A stretch of DNA of 64,000 nucleotides from Paenarthrobacter ureafaciens (GTDB lineage Bacteria > Actinomycetota > Actinomycetes > Actinomycetales > Micrococcaceae): NCBI RefSeq assembly GCF_004028095.1, contig NZ_SBHM01000007.1:2294001-2358000 (forward strand), in the 5' to 3' direction. Made by a program: the position numbers and the translations under genes. Numbering within the stretch: the first letter of the stretch is position 1; the number at the start of each line of letters is the position of its first letter. The notes under the pieces were generated by a model. That model made no database searches. It saw only the letters and a list, made by a program, of their open reading frames with translations, and was not told the origin of the DNA. Shown here piece after piece: positions 40,308-48,417 of this stretch.

Positions 40308-43226
40308 TCAGGCGATGACTTTCATTCCCTGCCAACCCGTGCCCAAGCTGATCGGCGGCACGTTGCCCAGCGTTCCGCCACCCGATCCGGGGTACAGCCA
40401 CAAGGTGTCTCCGATGCGGCCGAGGACGTCGTTCTTGCCGTCGCCATCAAGATCCCTGGGGCCGGCCAGCGCAGTGCGGGTGCTCCACCCGGTTGCGATC
40501 TGCTTCCAGGTCAGCCAGCCTCCGGAGCCATTTCCCGGATATAGCCATAATGCCCCTGTGTCGGTGCGCCGCGCCAGTACGTCCCCCTTGCCGTCACCGT
40601 TGAAATCGCCGGTGCTGAAGATGGCGTTCATGACGTCCCAGCCCCAGCCGACGGTGTAGGGCGAGCGTTGTCCGCCGCTACCGTTTCCTTCGTAGAGACG
40701 CAGTTCTCCGTTGCTCCTGCGGCCGATGAAATCGGGGATGCCGTCGCCACTGAAGTCGCCGGGGGAGAAGATCTGGGACATGGTGGTCCAGCCTGTGCTG
40801 ACCTGTTTCCGGGCGCCGAAGCTGCCGGCTCCGTCGCCGGGGTAGAAGTACAGGATGTCTCCGGCACGGGCCAGAAGATCGTTCTTGCCGTCCCTGTTGA
40901 AGTCGCCCGGAGTGATGGTGTCGGTGATCGAGGACCAGGCCGGAGCCGCGAGGGCCACTTGCCGCGGCAGGAGTCCGCCGGCGCCGTCGCCCGGGTAGAG
41001 GTACAGGTTGCCGGCGGTGTCCGCAGCCAGGACGTCGGAGCGGCCGTCACCGCTGAAGTCATGGGTCGACGGCGGCCCGGCGGCGGGAACGGTGTAGGTT
41101 TGGGTTCCCACGGTCGAGGTATTTCCCTCCGCGTCCACTCCGATGTACTTGAGGGTCAGGGTGGAGTTGCCCATCACGAGGGGAACGGTGTACTTGAGGT
41201 TGGTTGCGGATTCGGTGGTCGTCGGCGTGCTGCCGTCGGTGGTGTAGTAGATGGTTGCCGTTTCATTGGCGCTTAGGGTGATGGTGGCACCGTTGGCGAG
41301 GGCCCGCCCCGTCGGGTTGGCCGTGATCACCGGGGCAGTGGTGTCCGGGGGAATGGTGTAGGTCTGTGTCGCCACGTCGGAGGTGTTGCCCGCGGTGTCC
41401 TTCGCAAAGTACTTCAGCGTCATGGGACCGGGGCCCGTGAAGGTGATGGGTGCCGTGTACAGCAGACCTGCGGTGAGGGGGTCGGTGCCATCCTTCGTGT
41501 AGCGGATCTCGGCGGCCTCGTTGGCGGTGAGGGTGATGTTCGTCCCTGCTGCGTATTCTCCGCTGGCCGGGTTGGCCGTCACGATGGGTTTGGTGACATC
41601 GGGCCCGGTGGAGTAGGTCTGGGTGACCACTGCGGAGGAGTTGTTGGCGCCGTCCACTGCGAAGTACTTCAGCGTCAGCGGCCCGTTCAGGATGATCGGT
41701 GCCGTGTACTTGGTGCTGGCCGTGGTGGGCGTGGAGCCGTTGGTGGTGTAGTAGATCGTCGCGGTTTCGTTGGCCGTCAACGTGATGGCCTGGCCTGCGG
41801 CGTAGGTTCCGCCCTCGGGTGCCGCGGTGACCACCGGCGCCACGTTGTCCGTGCCGAGGTAGGCCTCGAACTCCGCCAGTCCGGCATTCGTGGTGCTGCC
41901 GCTGACTGAGGTGATGTTGAAGCGCACCGAGCTCACGGTCTTGGCGGGGAAGTTGATGGTAAGCCCGGAGCCGTTGTTGGGCAGAGCCGGAACGGGGACC
42001 GTGCTGCCGTCCGAGAACACGAGGTTTCCGCCGGTCACCTGGTCGCTGAGGATCGGCCGGTCGCCAAGTGTCACGGCGTTGATCGTACGGGTGGGTGTGA
42101 AGTTGTATTGGATCCAGCTTCCTGCCTTCTCGCCGGCAGACACCCATTCACGGGACGCGTCCATCGGCGCACCCCAGAAGTAGCCGTCCCGGGCTTTTTC
42201 GGGGCTTTGGGCGGAGGCCTTCTGTGATGACGCGCTGACTGTGGTGCCCGTTGATTTGGCAGCGTTGCCCACCCACTCGATGGCCGTGATGTACTGCCGC
42301 TTCAACCACTCGTTGTAGGGGGAGTCCGGGCACCCTTCTCCAGGGCTGTTGCAGAGATACATATCGAAGTCTGCGAACCGGACAAACGTATCCACCTTGG
42401 CGGTCAGTTCAGATCCGGTGACGTTCTGCGGGTATTCGTCGATGACGTAGGCGTCATAGGCCATGGAGGTGTGCGGCCCGGTGTAGCTGCGGGTGGCCAG
42501 TTGCGCGAACTTGGCTGTGGCCCAGTGGTCGCTGTGGTCATAAGGGCTGTTGAAATTCCCGGTCCAGTCCTGCGTGCGGAACGTGGTGGGTTTGAAGTTC
42601 GCGACCAAGCGGTTGAGGGCGGTCTGGAACTGGGACTTGGTAAACGTGGCGGCGTTATCCACGGGCCTGATGGAGGACAAGCGGCCGTCCCACAGCTTGA
42701 GGATGCTTTGGGAATTGTAGGCAGCGCTCCCCAAACCGTTGGGGAAGCCGTCCGGCAAGCGCATGAACACCACCGAGATGTTCGGCGCGCCGTTGAGCGT
42801 CTGCATGGTCAGCGGCCGGTTGGGGACACCGGCGTCGGAGGTCGTCCAGGAGTCCGCCACACCGGCCATCTTGGCGTAGCTGGCCCTGATTCCCGCCTCC
42901 AGGCTGCGCCAGTACGTGGCCCCTTCGCCCGCTTCCCCTGCGGTGGTGAAGACGGTTTGGACGCATCGTTTCGCCTGGATGTCGCGCATGAAGTCGGGAC
43001 TCAGGAAGATCAGGTCGTCATCGGTATGGCCCACGATCTGCATGGCCCCGCCGGTCCCCGCGCATGGGGGCACGGCGGCGGACGCAGGTGCAGCAGATGC
43101 CAACACGAGCCCGCCAAAGGCCAGGACAGGGCTGAGGACCGCACCAAGGACCCGGCGCATCAAAGAAGGACGGCTTAGCAAGGGATTCGGATGACTCGGT
43201 CGACTGAAAAGATGTGAACGGACCAC
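40308..43226 (-). CDS. Secreted multidomain PIG-L deacetylase with chitobiase-like and FG-GAP repeats
   Basis: A 972-residue exported protein. A signal peptide ends near ASA (48-50). A PIG-L (LmbE-like) domain runs to about 330, with HTDDDL (67-72) in place of the usual HPDDE and YDHSDHWATA holding the other zinc ligands. Then come a discoidin-like domain (about 335-455), three repeats of CHB_HEX_C type (ITLTANETATIYYTTNGSTPTT pattern) to about 715, and five FG-GAP/VCBS repeats (DFNGDGKGDVLAR pattern) to the end. It probably de-N-acetylates an extracellular glycan. GTG start with AAGGAG seven bases before; ATG at 43160 is a weaker alternative. Confidence 0.85.
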   Translation of the reverse strand: MVRSHLFSRPSHPNPLLSRPSLMRRVLGAVLSPVLAFGGLVLASAAPASAAVPPCAGTGGAMQIVGHTDDDLIFLSPDFMRDIQAKRCVQTVFTTAGEAGEGATYWRSLEAGIRASYAKMAGVADSWTTSDAGVPNRPLTMQTLNGAPNISVVFMRLPDGFPNGLGSAAYNSQSILKLWDGRLSSIRPVDNAATFTKSQFQTALNRLVANFKPTTFRTQDWTGNFNSPYDHSDHWATAKFAQLATRSYTGPHTSMAYDAYVIDEYPQNVTGSELTAKVDTFVRFADFDMYLCNSPGEGCPDSPYNEWLKRQYITAIEWVGNAAKSTGTTVSASSQKASAQSPEKARDGYFWGAPMDASREWVSAGEKAGSWIQYNFTPTRTINAVTLGDRPILSDQVTGGNLVFSDGSTVPVPALPNNGSGLTINFPAKTVSSVRFNITSVSGSTTNAGLAEFEAYLGTDNVAPVVTAAPEGGTYAAGQAITLTANETATIYYTTNGSTPTTASTKYTAPIILNGPLTLKYFAVDGANNSSAVVTQTYSTGPDVTKPIVTANPASGEYAAGTNITLTANEAAEIRYTKDGTDPLTAGLLYTAPITFTGPGPMTLKYFAKDTAGNTSDVATQTYTIPPDTTAPVITANPTGRALANGATITLSANETATIYYTTDGSTPTTTESATNLKYTVPLVMGNSTLTLKYIGVDAEGNTSTVGTQTYTVPAAGPPSTHDFSGDGRSDVLAADTAGNLYLYPGDGAGGLLPRQVALAAPAWSSITDTITPGDFNRDGKNDLLARAGDILYFYPGDGAGSFGARKQVSTGWTTMSQIFSPGDFSGDGIPDFIGRRSNGELRLYEGNGSGGQRSPYTVGWGWDVMNAIFSTGDFNGDGKGDVLARRTDTGALWLYPGNGSGGWLTWKQIATGWSTRTALAGPRDLDGDGKNDVLGRIGDTLWLYPGSGGGTLGNVPPISLGTGWQGMKVIA

Positions 43227-43425
43227 AACAATGCTCCTTGAGCAGACGTTGGGCCCCCCAGCCGGCGAACTTCAGACGCCCGTAATGAACGCCATTCGAA
43301 TAAATTTGTGCTGTTCCTGCCGGCTGCCGTCGGAGACGGAAACCGGTGCAGTGACCGCTACTGTACTCCTCGGGTCCAACGCTGGGTAGGCCTGCCGTTG
43401 AACTTTTCGCCACTACGCTGGGTCC

Positions 43426-44565
43426 ATGACCCCGTCAGGTGCCCTCAATCCCAATCCGCGAACCCTTGATGTTGAAAGCCTCATCCACTTCGACCGCTTG
43501 GTCAGCGCCGGGGCGCATTCAATGCACGGCTGGCACGCCCAGTCCCTGGACCTGCGCGGGCGCTCCCGTGAACTGCTGGCGCTGAACCCCCAGGGCGCGA
43601 TCTTCCTGGGCTGCACGTTCGACGACGGCGTGGAGGACCAGCTGCGGAGCCAGGGGGCGCTCATCTTCCCCAAATTGCAGGGTGTTCCGTTCAACCCCTA
43701 CCGGGGCAGCCTCTACACGGCGGCCGAACTGTATCCCGGCATCTCCACCAAGGAATACGAGCACACTTTGGACGCGCGGGTCTATCACTGGAGCATCCTG
43801 CCCGGCCAGCGCTCCCGGCTTGACTCAACACTCGCCGCGGCCCTGCACGATCACGCGATCGGCGACGCCCTGGAAGAAGCCATGGCCAACGGGGCGCTCG
43901 CCGGGTCCAGGCTGGTGGGTGTCATGGGTGGCCATGCGGCGCAGCGCAGCAGCCGGGAGTTCTCCGACGCCGCCCGCTTGGGCCGCTTGCTCGCGCACGC
44001 GGGACTCACGGTGGCCACCGGAGGCGGTCCGGGTGCCATGGAAGCGGCCAACATGGGTGCCTACCTCAGCGCAATGCCCGACGACGACTTCCGCGCCGCG
44101 GTGCAGCAACTCGCCGCCGTCCCGGGGTTCCGCCCCTCGGTGACGGCGTGGGCGCGCCAGGCAGCCGCCGTCGTCGAAAATTATCCGGACGGTACGTCGA
44201 CGCTGGGCATCCCCACCTGGTTCTACGGCCACGAACCGCCCAACCTGTTTGCCACCCACATTGCCAAGTACTTCGCCAACGCCATTCGTGAAGCCATCCT
44301 GCTGGAACTGTGCAACGGCGGAATTATCTTCCTCCCGGGAGCGGCCGGTACCGTGCAGGAAATCTTTCAGGACGCGTGCGAGAACTACTACGGAGCCCCG
44401 GAAACCATCACCCCCATGGTGCTGGTGGGCCGCGACCACTGGGAGAGGACATACCCGGCGTGGCCCATGCTGCAAAGCCTCGCCGCAGGACGTCCCATGG
44501 ACCGGCAGATCTTCCTCGTGGACACGGTGGAGGAAGCAGTGGCGATCGTGGTGGGTTCGGCCTAG
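43426..44565 (+). CDS. LOG-family-like Rossmann-fold protein, 379 aa
   Basis: The C-terminal two thirds resemble lysine-decarboxylase-like/LOG proteins: GVMGGHAAQRSS, GGGPGAMEAANMG (199-211) and PGAAGTVQEIFQ (304-315), the variant of the PGGxGTxxE phosphoribosyl-binding motif. LOG enzymes release nucleobases from nucleotides (cytokinin activation). This protein is longer than the ~190-residue LOGs because of an N-terminal region (IHFDRLVSAGAHSMHGWHAQSLDL) of unknown purpose. The substrate is unknown. Its stop overlaps the stop of the convergent protease gene by 4 bp. Confidence 0.78.
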   Translation: MTPSGALNPNPRTLDVESLIHFDRLVSAGAHSMHGWHAQSLDLRGRSRELLALNPQGAIFLGCTFDDGVEDQLRSQGALIFPKLQGVPFNPYRGSLYTAAELYPGISTKEYEHTLDARVYHWSILPGQRSRLDSTLAAALHDHAIGDALEEAMANGALAGSRLVGVMGGHAAQRSSREFSDAARLGRLLAHAGLTVATGGGPGAMEAANMGAYLSAMPDDDFRAAVQQLAAVPGFRPSVTAWARQAAAVVENYPDGTSTLGIPTWFYGHEPPNLFATHIAKYFANAIREAILLELCNGGIIFLPGAAGTVQEIFQDACENYYGAPETITPMVLVGRDHWERTYPAWPMLQSLAAGRPMDRQIFLVDTVEEAVAIVVGSA

Positions 44566-45539
44566 AAATTCTTGCTGCAGGGGCCCTTGCCGAGTTCGGC
44601 GAGGCCTGTCCGGTCACCGGCCGCGTATTGGCGCACCCACGAGGCTTGGTCGTACATCAGCTGGCGCGCGTCATCCACGTGGTCCAAGCCCAGCAGGTGC
44701 CCCAACTCGTGCATGATCACTGCCACCCCGATCTCCCTGCCCCGGGGCGAATCCATGATTCCGGTGAACTGGGGAGCATCCAATGCCACTGAACCGGTGA
44801 CATACGCCTTGTACCCGTTACTCAGGCCGATGGACGAGCTTCCGCCCAGACCGACGGTTTGCCCGGCCAGGCGCGGCACTTCTTCGGGGGTGCTCCACAC
44901 AATGAGCACGGGAGCCCACCGGTCACCGTACATTTCCGGTTGGTAGCCCTCCCTGTTGGCTGACGGCAGCTCGGACGTGGGACCGTCGTAGATGAACTGG
45001 AGGCCGGTGGCAAGGCTCGCCTGCCGGATGGCCTCCTCGACCAGGGGCTGCCAGGAGGCCGGTGCCCTGGTGGAGTTGACCACGTAATGGATCGGCCTGC
45101 AGGGGGAATAGGCCACGGGTGATCCGTCGTCCTTCACGGCCAGGAATTTGTAGGAAGAACTGGTGGGCCGCACAACCGGCGGGGTGCCCAGCGGCGCGTC
45201 CGCTTCCTCGCGCCCGGGAAGTGGATCCTCGCGTTGCCCGAACGGCAGGACACCCGGCCTGGGCGCTTGGCTTTGGGCCGTGGAACCGCCGCCCATCCAG
45301 TGCTGCAGCTCACCGCCGAAGTACGCCCCGGCACACACCAGCCCAAGGACAACAAAGAGGAAGAAGACCGCCACGATGCTGCTGTGCTTGATCGGCCGCG
45401 TGGGCTGGTCGAGGGGGCCGCGCGGGTGCGTGGACCAAGGCGGCACCCCGACGGCGGGCGGGACCCCGGCAGGCTCGTCCGGGGATCGGCGCGCCGGGGG
45501 ATAGGGGTCCGGCCCTTTCGGCGACCCATCAGGTTCCAT
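44562..45539 (-). CDS. Membrane-anchored matrixin-like zinc metalloprotease (first of two)
   Basis: A 325-residue protein with a Pro-rich cytoplasmic N-terminus, one membrane helix (SIVAVFFLFVVLGLVCAGAYF, about residues 53-73) and an extracellular domain carrying the zinc motif HELGHLLGLDH (277-287). YSPCRPIHYVVNS and MYGDRWAPVLIVWSTPEEVP precede it, as in the neighbouring paralogue. ATG 45539 has AGGGGG upstream; the frame is open for 43 more codons but without conserved sequence. Proteolysis of surface proteins is inferred; the substrate is unknown. Confidence 0.82.
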   Translation of the reverse strand: MEPDGSPKGPDPYPPARRSPDEPAGVPPAVGVPPWSTHPRGPLDQPTRPIKHSSIVAVFFLFVVLGLVCAGAYFGGELQHWMGGGSTAQSQAPRPGVLPFGQREDPLPGREEADAPLGTPPVVRPTSSSYKFLAVKDDGSPVAYSPCRPIHYVVNSTRAPASWQPLVEEAIRQASLATGLQFIYDGPTSELPSANREGYQPEMYGDRWAPVLIVWSTPEEVPRLAGQTVGLGGSSSIGLSNGYKAYVTGSVALDAPQFTGIMDSPRGREIGVAVIMHELGHLLGLDHVDDARQLMYDQASWVRQYAAGDRTGLAELGKGPCSKNF

Positions 45540-45700
45540 TGAGCCCCCTGACCGGCGGCCGAAGCTGCGCGGTGGGCTGCCGCCGTCGGCCGTTTGGGCC
45601 AGCTTAGGACCCGCCAGCGGGGGAAGTCCATGGCAGGACGCCAGGCAAGGGGCGCCCGCACCCGCCAACCCCGTGCCACCAACCTGTCGGGACGGTACGC

Positions 45701-46588
45701 CTAGATGTCCTTCCGGCAGGGAGCCGAAGCCAGCATGCTCATGCCTGTCAGGTCACCGTCCGCCAAGCCGTCAGGCGCTCCGATCTCCGGGTACATCAGC
45801 TGGATGGGGTCTTCAACATGGTCCAGTCCCAGCACGTGTCCCAGTTCGTGCTGCATGACGGCAAGTACGAAGTCTGCGCCGCCATCTTCTGCCAGGAGTT
45901 CCGAGATTTGGGGTGTATCCAATTCCAGGCTTCCGGTGATGTAGCTCTTGGTCCCGTTGTTGATCGAATACATGGTGCTGCCGCCGGTGCCGATCACCTT
46001 GTCCGCCAAGGCAGGAGCAACCTCCGGCGTGGTCCACGAGATCAGCAAAGGCGCCCAGCGCTCGCCGTACTTCCCTGGCTGGTACGGCTCCCGCTTGTCC
46101 ACGGGCTGTTCGTCGGTGGATCCGTCGTCGATGAACTGGATGCCGGCCGCAGCAGACACGTTGGCGAGGGCCGTTTCAAGGAGCTCGTCCGTGCCTGCGG
46201 GCGCTGCGGCGTCATTCACGACGTAGTGCAGCGGACGGCACGGTGAATAGCCAACCGGCGTGCCGTCGTCGTTGGTTGCCAGGAACTTGTAGGAATCGTT
46301 GGCGAGGTGGAGCGCCGACGGCGAGACCAGCGGCTTATCCGCTTCTTCCAGCCCAGGCGGAGGTGCGTTCAAGGCCCGGGGGAACGGTTCCTGGTCCTGG
46401 CCACCGGGCTGCACGTTGGGCATGGCGAGCCCCGGGACAAGGCCGGTGATACGGGGATCGTTGTGCAGGAAGCCACTGACGACCACCGCCACGGAGGCAG
46501 TCACGGCTGCCGTGAGGAGGCCCAGGACCGGACGCAGCACGCGTCCTTTCCGGCGGCGCCTTGGCACCCGGTATGCCTCAGGCTCCAC
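45701..46588 (-). CDS. Membrane-anchored matrixin-like zinc metalloprotease (second of two)
   Basis: A 295-residue paralogue of the downstream gene: basic N-terminus (RVPRRRRKGR), one helix (VLGLLTAAVTASVAVVVSGF), then YKFLATNDDGTPVGYSPCRPLHYVVND, KYGERWAPLLISWTTPEVAP and HELGHVLGLDH (247-257). Both proteins share a Cys after YSP and a Cys near the C-terminus (SAPCRKDI, KGPCSKNF), likely a disulfide. GTG start with GGGAGAA upstream. The two genes are in tandem with 161 bp between them. Confidence 0.82.
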   Translation of the reverse strand: MEPEAYRVPRRRRKGRVLRPVLGLLTAAVTASVAVVVSGFLHNDPRITGLVPGLAMPNVQPGGQDQEPFPRALNAPPPGLEEADKPLVSPSALHLANDSYKFLATNDDGTPVGYSPCRPLHYVVNDAAAPAGTDELLETALANVSAAAGIQFIDDGSTDEQPVDKREPYQPGKYGERWAPLLISWTTPEVAPALADKVIGTGGSTMYSINNGTKSYITGSLELDTPQISELLAEDGGADFVLAVMQHELGHVLGLDHVEDPIQLMYPEIGAPDGLADGDLTGMSMLASAPCRKDI

Positions 46589-46679
46589 GGTTCTCCCATC
46601 ATTGCGCCCGGCACGCGGGGCGGCGTGGAGGACGCACCAAGATTACGGGACGGGCGCAGGCCCGTCCATTCGCGCCGCG

Positions 46680-47825
46680 TTAGACGATCACAGCTCCGAA
46701 GAGCAGGCCAAGCCCGTAGGTGGCGGCAGCGGCGCCTATACCGATTCCCAGCTGCCGCAGTCCGCGGCTCAGCGGGGACGTTCCGGACAGCAAGCCCACG
46801 ACGGCGCCGGTCGCCAACAGCGCGACGCCCACCAGGGCACCTGCGACGATCAGCGCAGCCCAACCGGTCATGCCGAAGATGAACGGGATGATCGGCACGA
46901 TGGCGCCGGAGGCAAAGAAGCAGAAGCTGGACATCGCCGCGCCCCAGGCAGAGCCCACGGTTTCATGGTCGTCTGCGGGCTGTTCCTTTTCGGGTTGCAG
47001 CGAAAGGCTGGGGTCGCAGTCGCAACTGAACAGCCCCATGCGTTCGGCGGCCCGGTGCTCAGCGGCTTCCCGGGTCATGCCGCGTGCCAGGTACACCAGC
47101 ACCAGTTCGTTGTGCTCCACGTCCAGCGACGGTGCCGCGGTCAGCGTTGCCTGCGTCGGCAGGGTGGCGTTGAGCAGTTCACGCTGGGAACGCACGGACA
47201 CATACTCGCCGGCTCCCATGGACAAAGCACCGGCCAGCAGTCCGGCAACGCCGCTCATGAGCACCACCGCGCTGGAAACACCGGTGGCGGCCATGCCCAT
47301 CACCAGGGAGAGGTTGCTGACCAGGCCATCGTTGGCGCCGAAGACTGCTGCACGGAATGTTCCGGACAACCTGTTCCTGCCGCGTGTGGCGAGTCCGCGG
47401 ACCACTTCCTCGTGGATCTGCTCGTCAGCCACCATGGCCGGCGTGGCCGAAGGATCGGTTCCGTAGGGAGAGCGGCCCTCGGCGCGCTGGGCCAGGGCGA
47501 GAACGAAGACCGACCCGAAGTGCCGGGCAAGGAACCCAAGGAGGCGGCTGCGGCCGGACGCTGCCTTGGGCATGCCGGCGTGCTCACCAAGGAGCTTGAG
47601 CCAGTGTGCCTCATGCCGGCCTTCGGCTTCGGCCAGGGCCAGGAGGATCTGGCGTTCCTCACCGTCGCGCCGCTGGGCGAGTTCACGGTATACGGCAGCC
47701 TCTGCACGCTCATCGGCAAGGTACTGGCGCCAGCGCTTGATGTCCGCGGACGATGGCGTTGTCTTTTGGGGCTGCGGGTCCGGAGCGGGGCTCGACGGAT
47801 TGTTGGATTCCTGGTGCTTCTGCAC
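46680..47825 (-). CDS. VIT1/CCC1-family metal transporter with N-terminal ferritin-like domain
   Basis: A 381-residue protein. Residues about 28-150 are a rubrerythrin/ferritin-like helical bundle with Glu/His pairs (YLADERAEAAVYRELA, ALAEAEGRHEAHW, ADEQIHEEVV). Then follows the VIT1 transporter domain with FGANDGLVSNLSLVMGMA, AGALSMGAGEYVSVRSQREL and three more helices (SSFCFFASGAIVPIIPFIFG). The family moves Fe2+ or Mn2+ out of the cytosol. GTG start with AGGAG five bases before. No iron-box palindrome is seen in the 266-bp divergent gap. Confidence 0.88.
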   Translation of the reverse strand: MQKHQESNNPSSPAPDPQPQKTTPSSADIKRWRQYLADERAEAAVYRELAQRRDGEERQILLALAEAEGRHEAHWLKLLGEHAGMPKAASGRSRLLGFLARHFGSVFVLALAQRAEGRSPYGTDPSATPAMVADEQIHEEVVRGLATRGRNRLSGTFRAAVFGANDGLVSNLSLVMGMAATGVSSAVVLMSGVAGLLAGALSMGAGEYVSVRSQRELLNATLPTQATLTAAPSLDVEHNELVLVYLARGMTREAAEHRAAERMGLFSCDCDPSLSLQPEKEQPADDHETVGSAWGAAMSSFCFFASGAIVPIIPFIFGMTGWAALIVAGALVGVALLATGAVVGLLSGTSPLSRGLRQLGIGIGAAAATYGLGLLFGAVIV

Positions 47826-48091
47826 TGCTTCTCCTGGGCTGGGTGGGGTAGTTGCGGCCCCATTGCACCGCCCACTGTACCGCTTATTTCCGCGGTTTTT
47901 TGGCTGGTATTCCTTACCGGGAATGTTCGGTGCGCCTTAATTTCGCCACCGGGCAGGACGCCTTCGCAGGCTCCGGCGGCGAGCGTATTGACCCTGTCCT
48001 CCCTCGGTGCTCAGATGGATAGACAGGCGCGGGAAGCTTCCCGCATTCGGTCAGCGGGCTGTTCCGCAGCCCACCACACGGAGGTTGCAGC

Positions 48092-48283
48092 ATGAACACT
48101 GGATCACACTTCAACCACCCTGAACGGGCCACCATCGAATCCGATCCGGCCTTCGACCACAGCGAGGACCAGGAAGTGGACGAAGCCTGGGTGGAGGAAG
48201 AAGACGTGGCGGACGACGACGAACGCGTGGTGCCGATCGACCCCGCCGAAGAGGAATTCCGGGAAGGCGACGACGAACTTTAG
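48092..48283 (+). CDS. Small, very acidic protein, 63 aa, function unknown
   Basis: About one third of the residues are Asp or Glu (e.g. SEDQEVDEAWVEEEDVADDDERVV), with no hydrophobic core or known motif, so it is probably disordered or becomes ordered on binding a basic or metal partner. The ATG has GGAGG seven bases upstream, which makes it a credible gene rather than a chance frame. It is transcribed away from the VIT1 gene. Confidence 0.65.
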   Translation: MNTGSHFNHPERATIESDPAFDHSEDQEVDEAWVEEEDVADDDERVVPIDPAEEEFREGDDEL

Positions 48284-48360
48284 CCCTGGCCTTCGGTAAC
48301 CGTCTGATCCTGCCGTCTCCCGGGTAGCAGGTCCACGTGAGTGCCGTGGAAAACGACAAA

Positions 48361-48390
48361 GCGGCGCTCCCCGCGAAAGGGGAGCGCCGC
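48361..48390. terminator. Terminator between the acidic-protein gene and the symporter gene
   Basis: A 12-bp perfect stem GCGGCGCTCCCC / GGGGAGCGCCGC around GCGAAA, between two convergent genes (stops at 48283 and 48418). Probably serves both. Confidence 0.75.
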
Positions 48391-48417
48391 CGTCGGGCGT
48401 TGCTGCGTTGGGTGCCC

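Noticed and set aside
39274-40401. A 375-codon open frame on the minus strand across the whole repeat locus
   Set aside because: It translates the same repeats in different frames (Pro/His- and Arg-rich strings), has no recognisable domain, and the 32-bp units are not a multiple of three. GC-rich DNA often keeps such frames open.
46299-48095. A 598-codon frame antisense to the VIT1 and matrixin genes
   Set aside because: The minus-strand genes have recognisable catalytic and transporter motifs; this frame has none.
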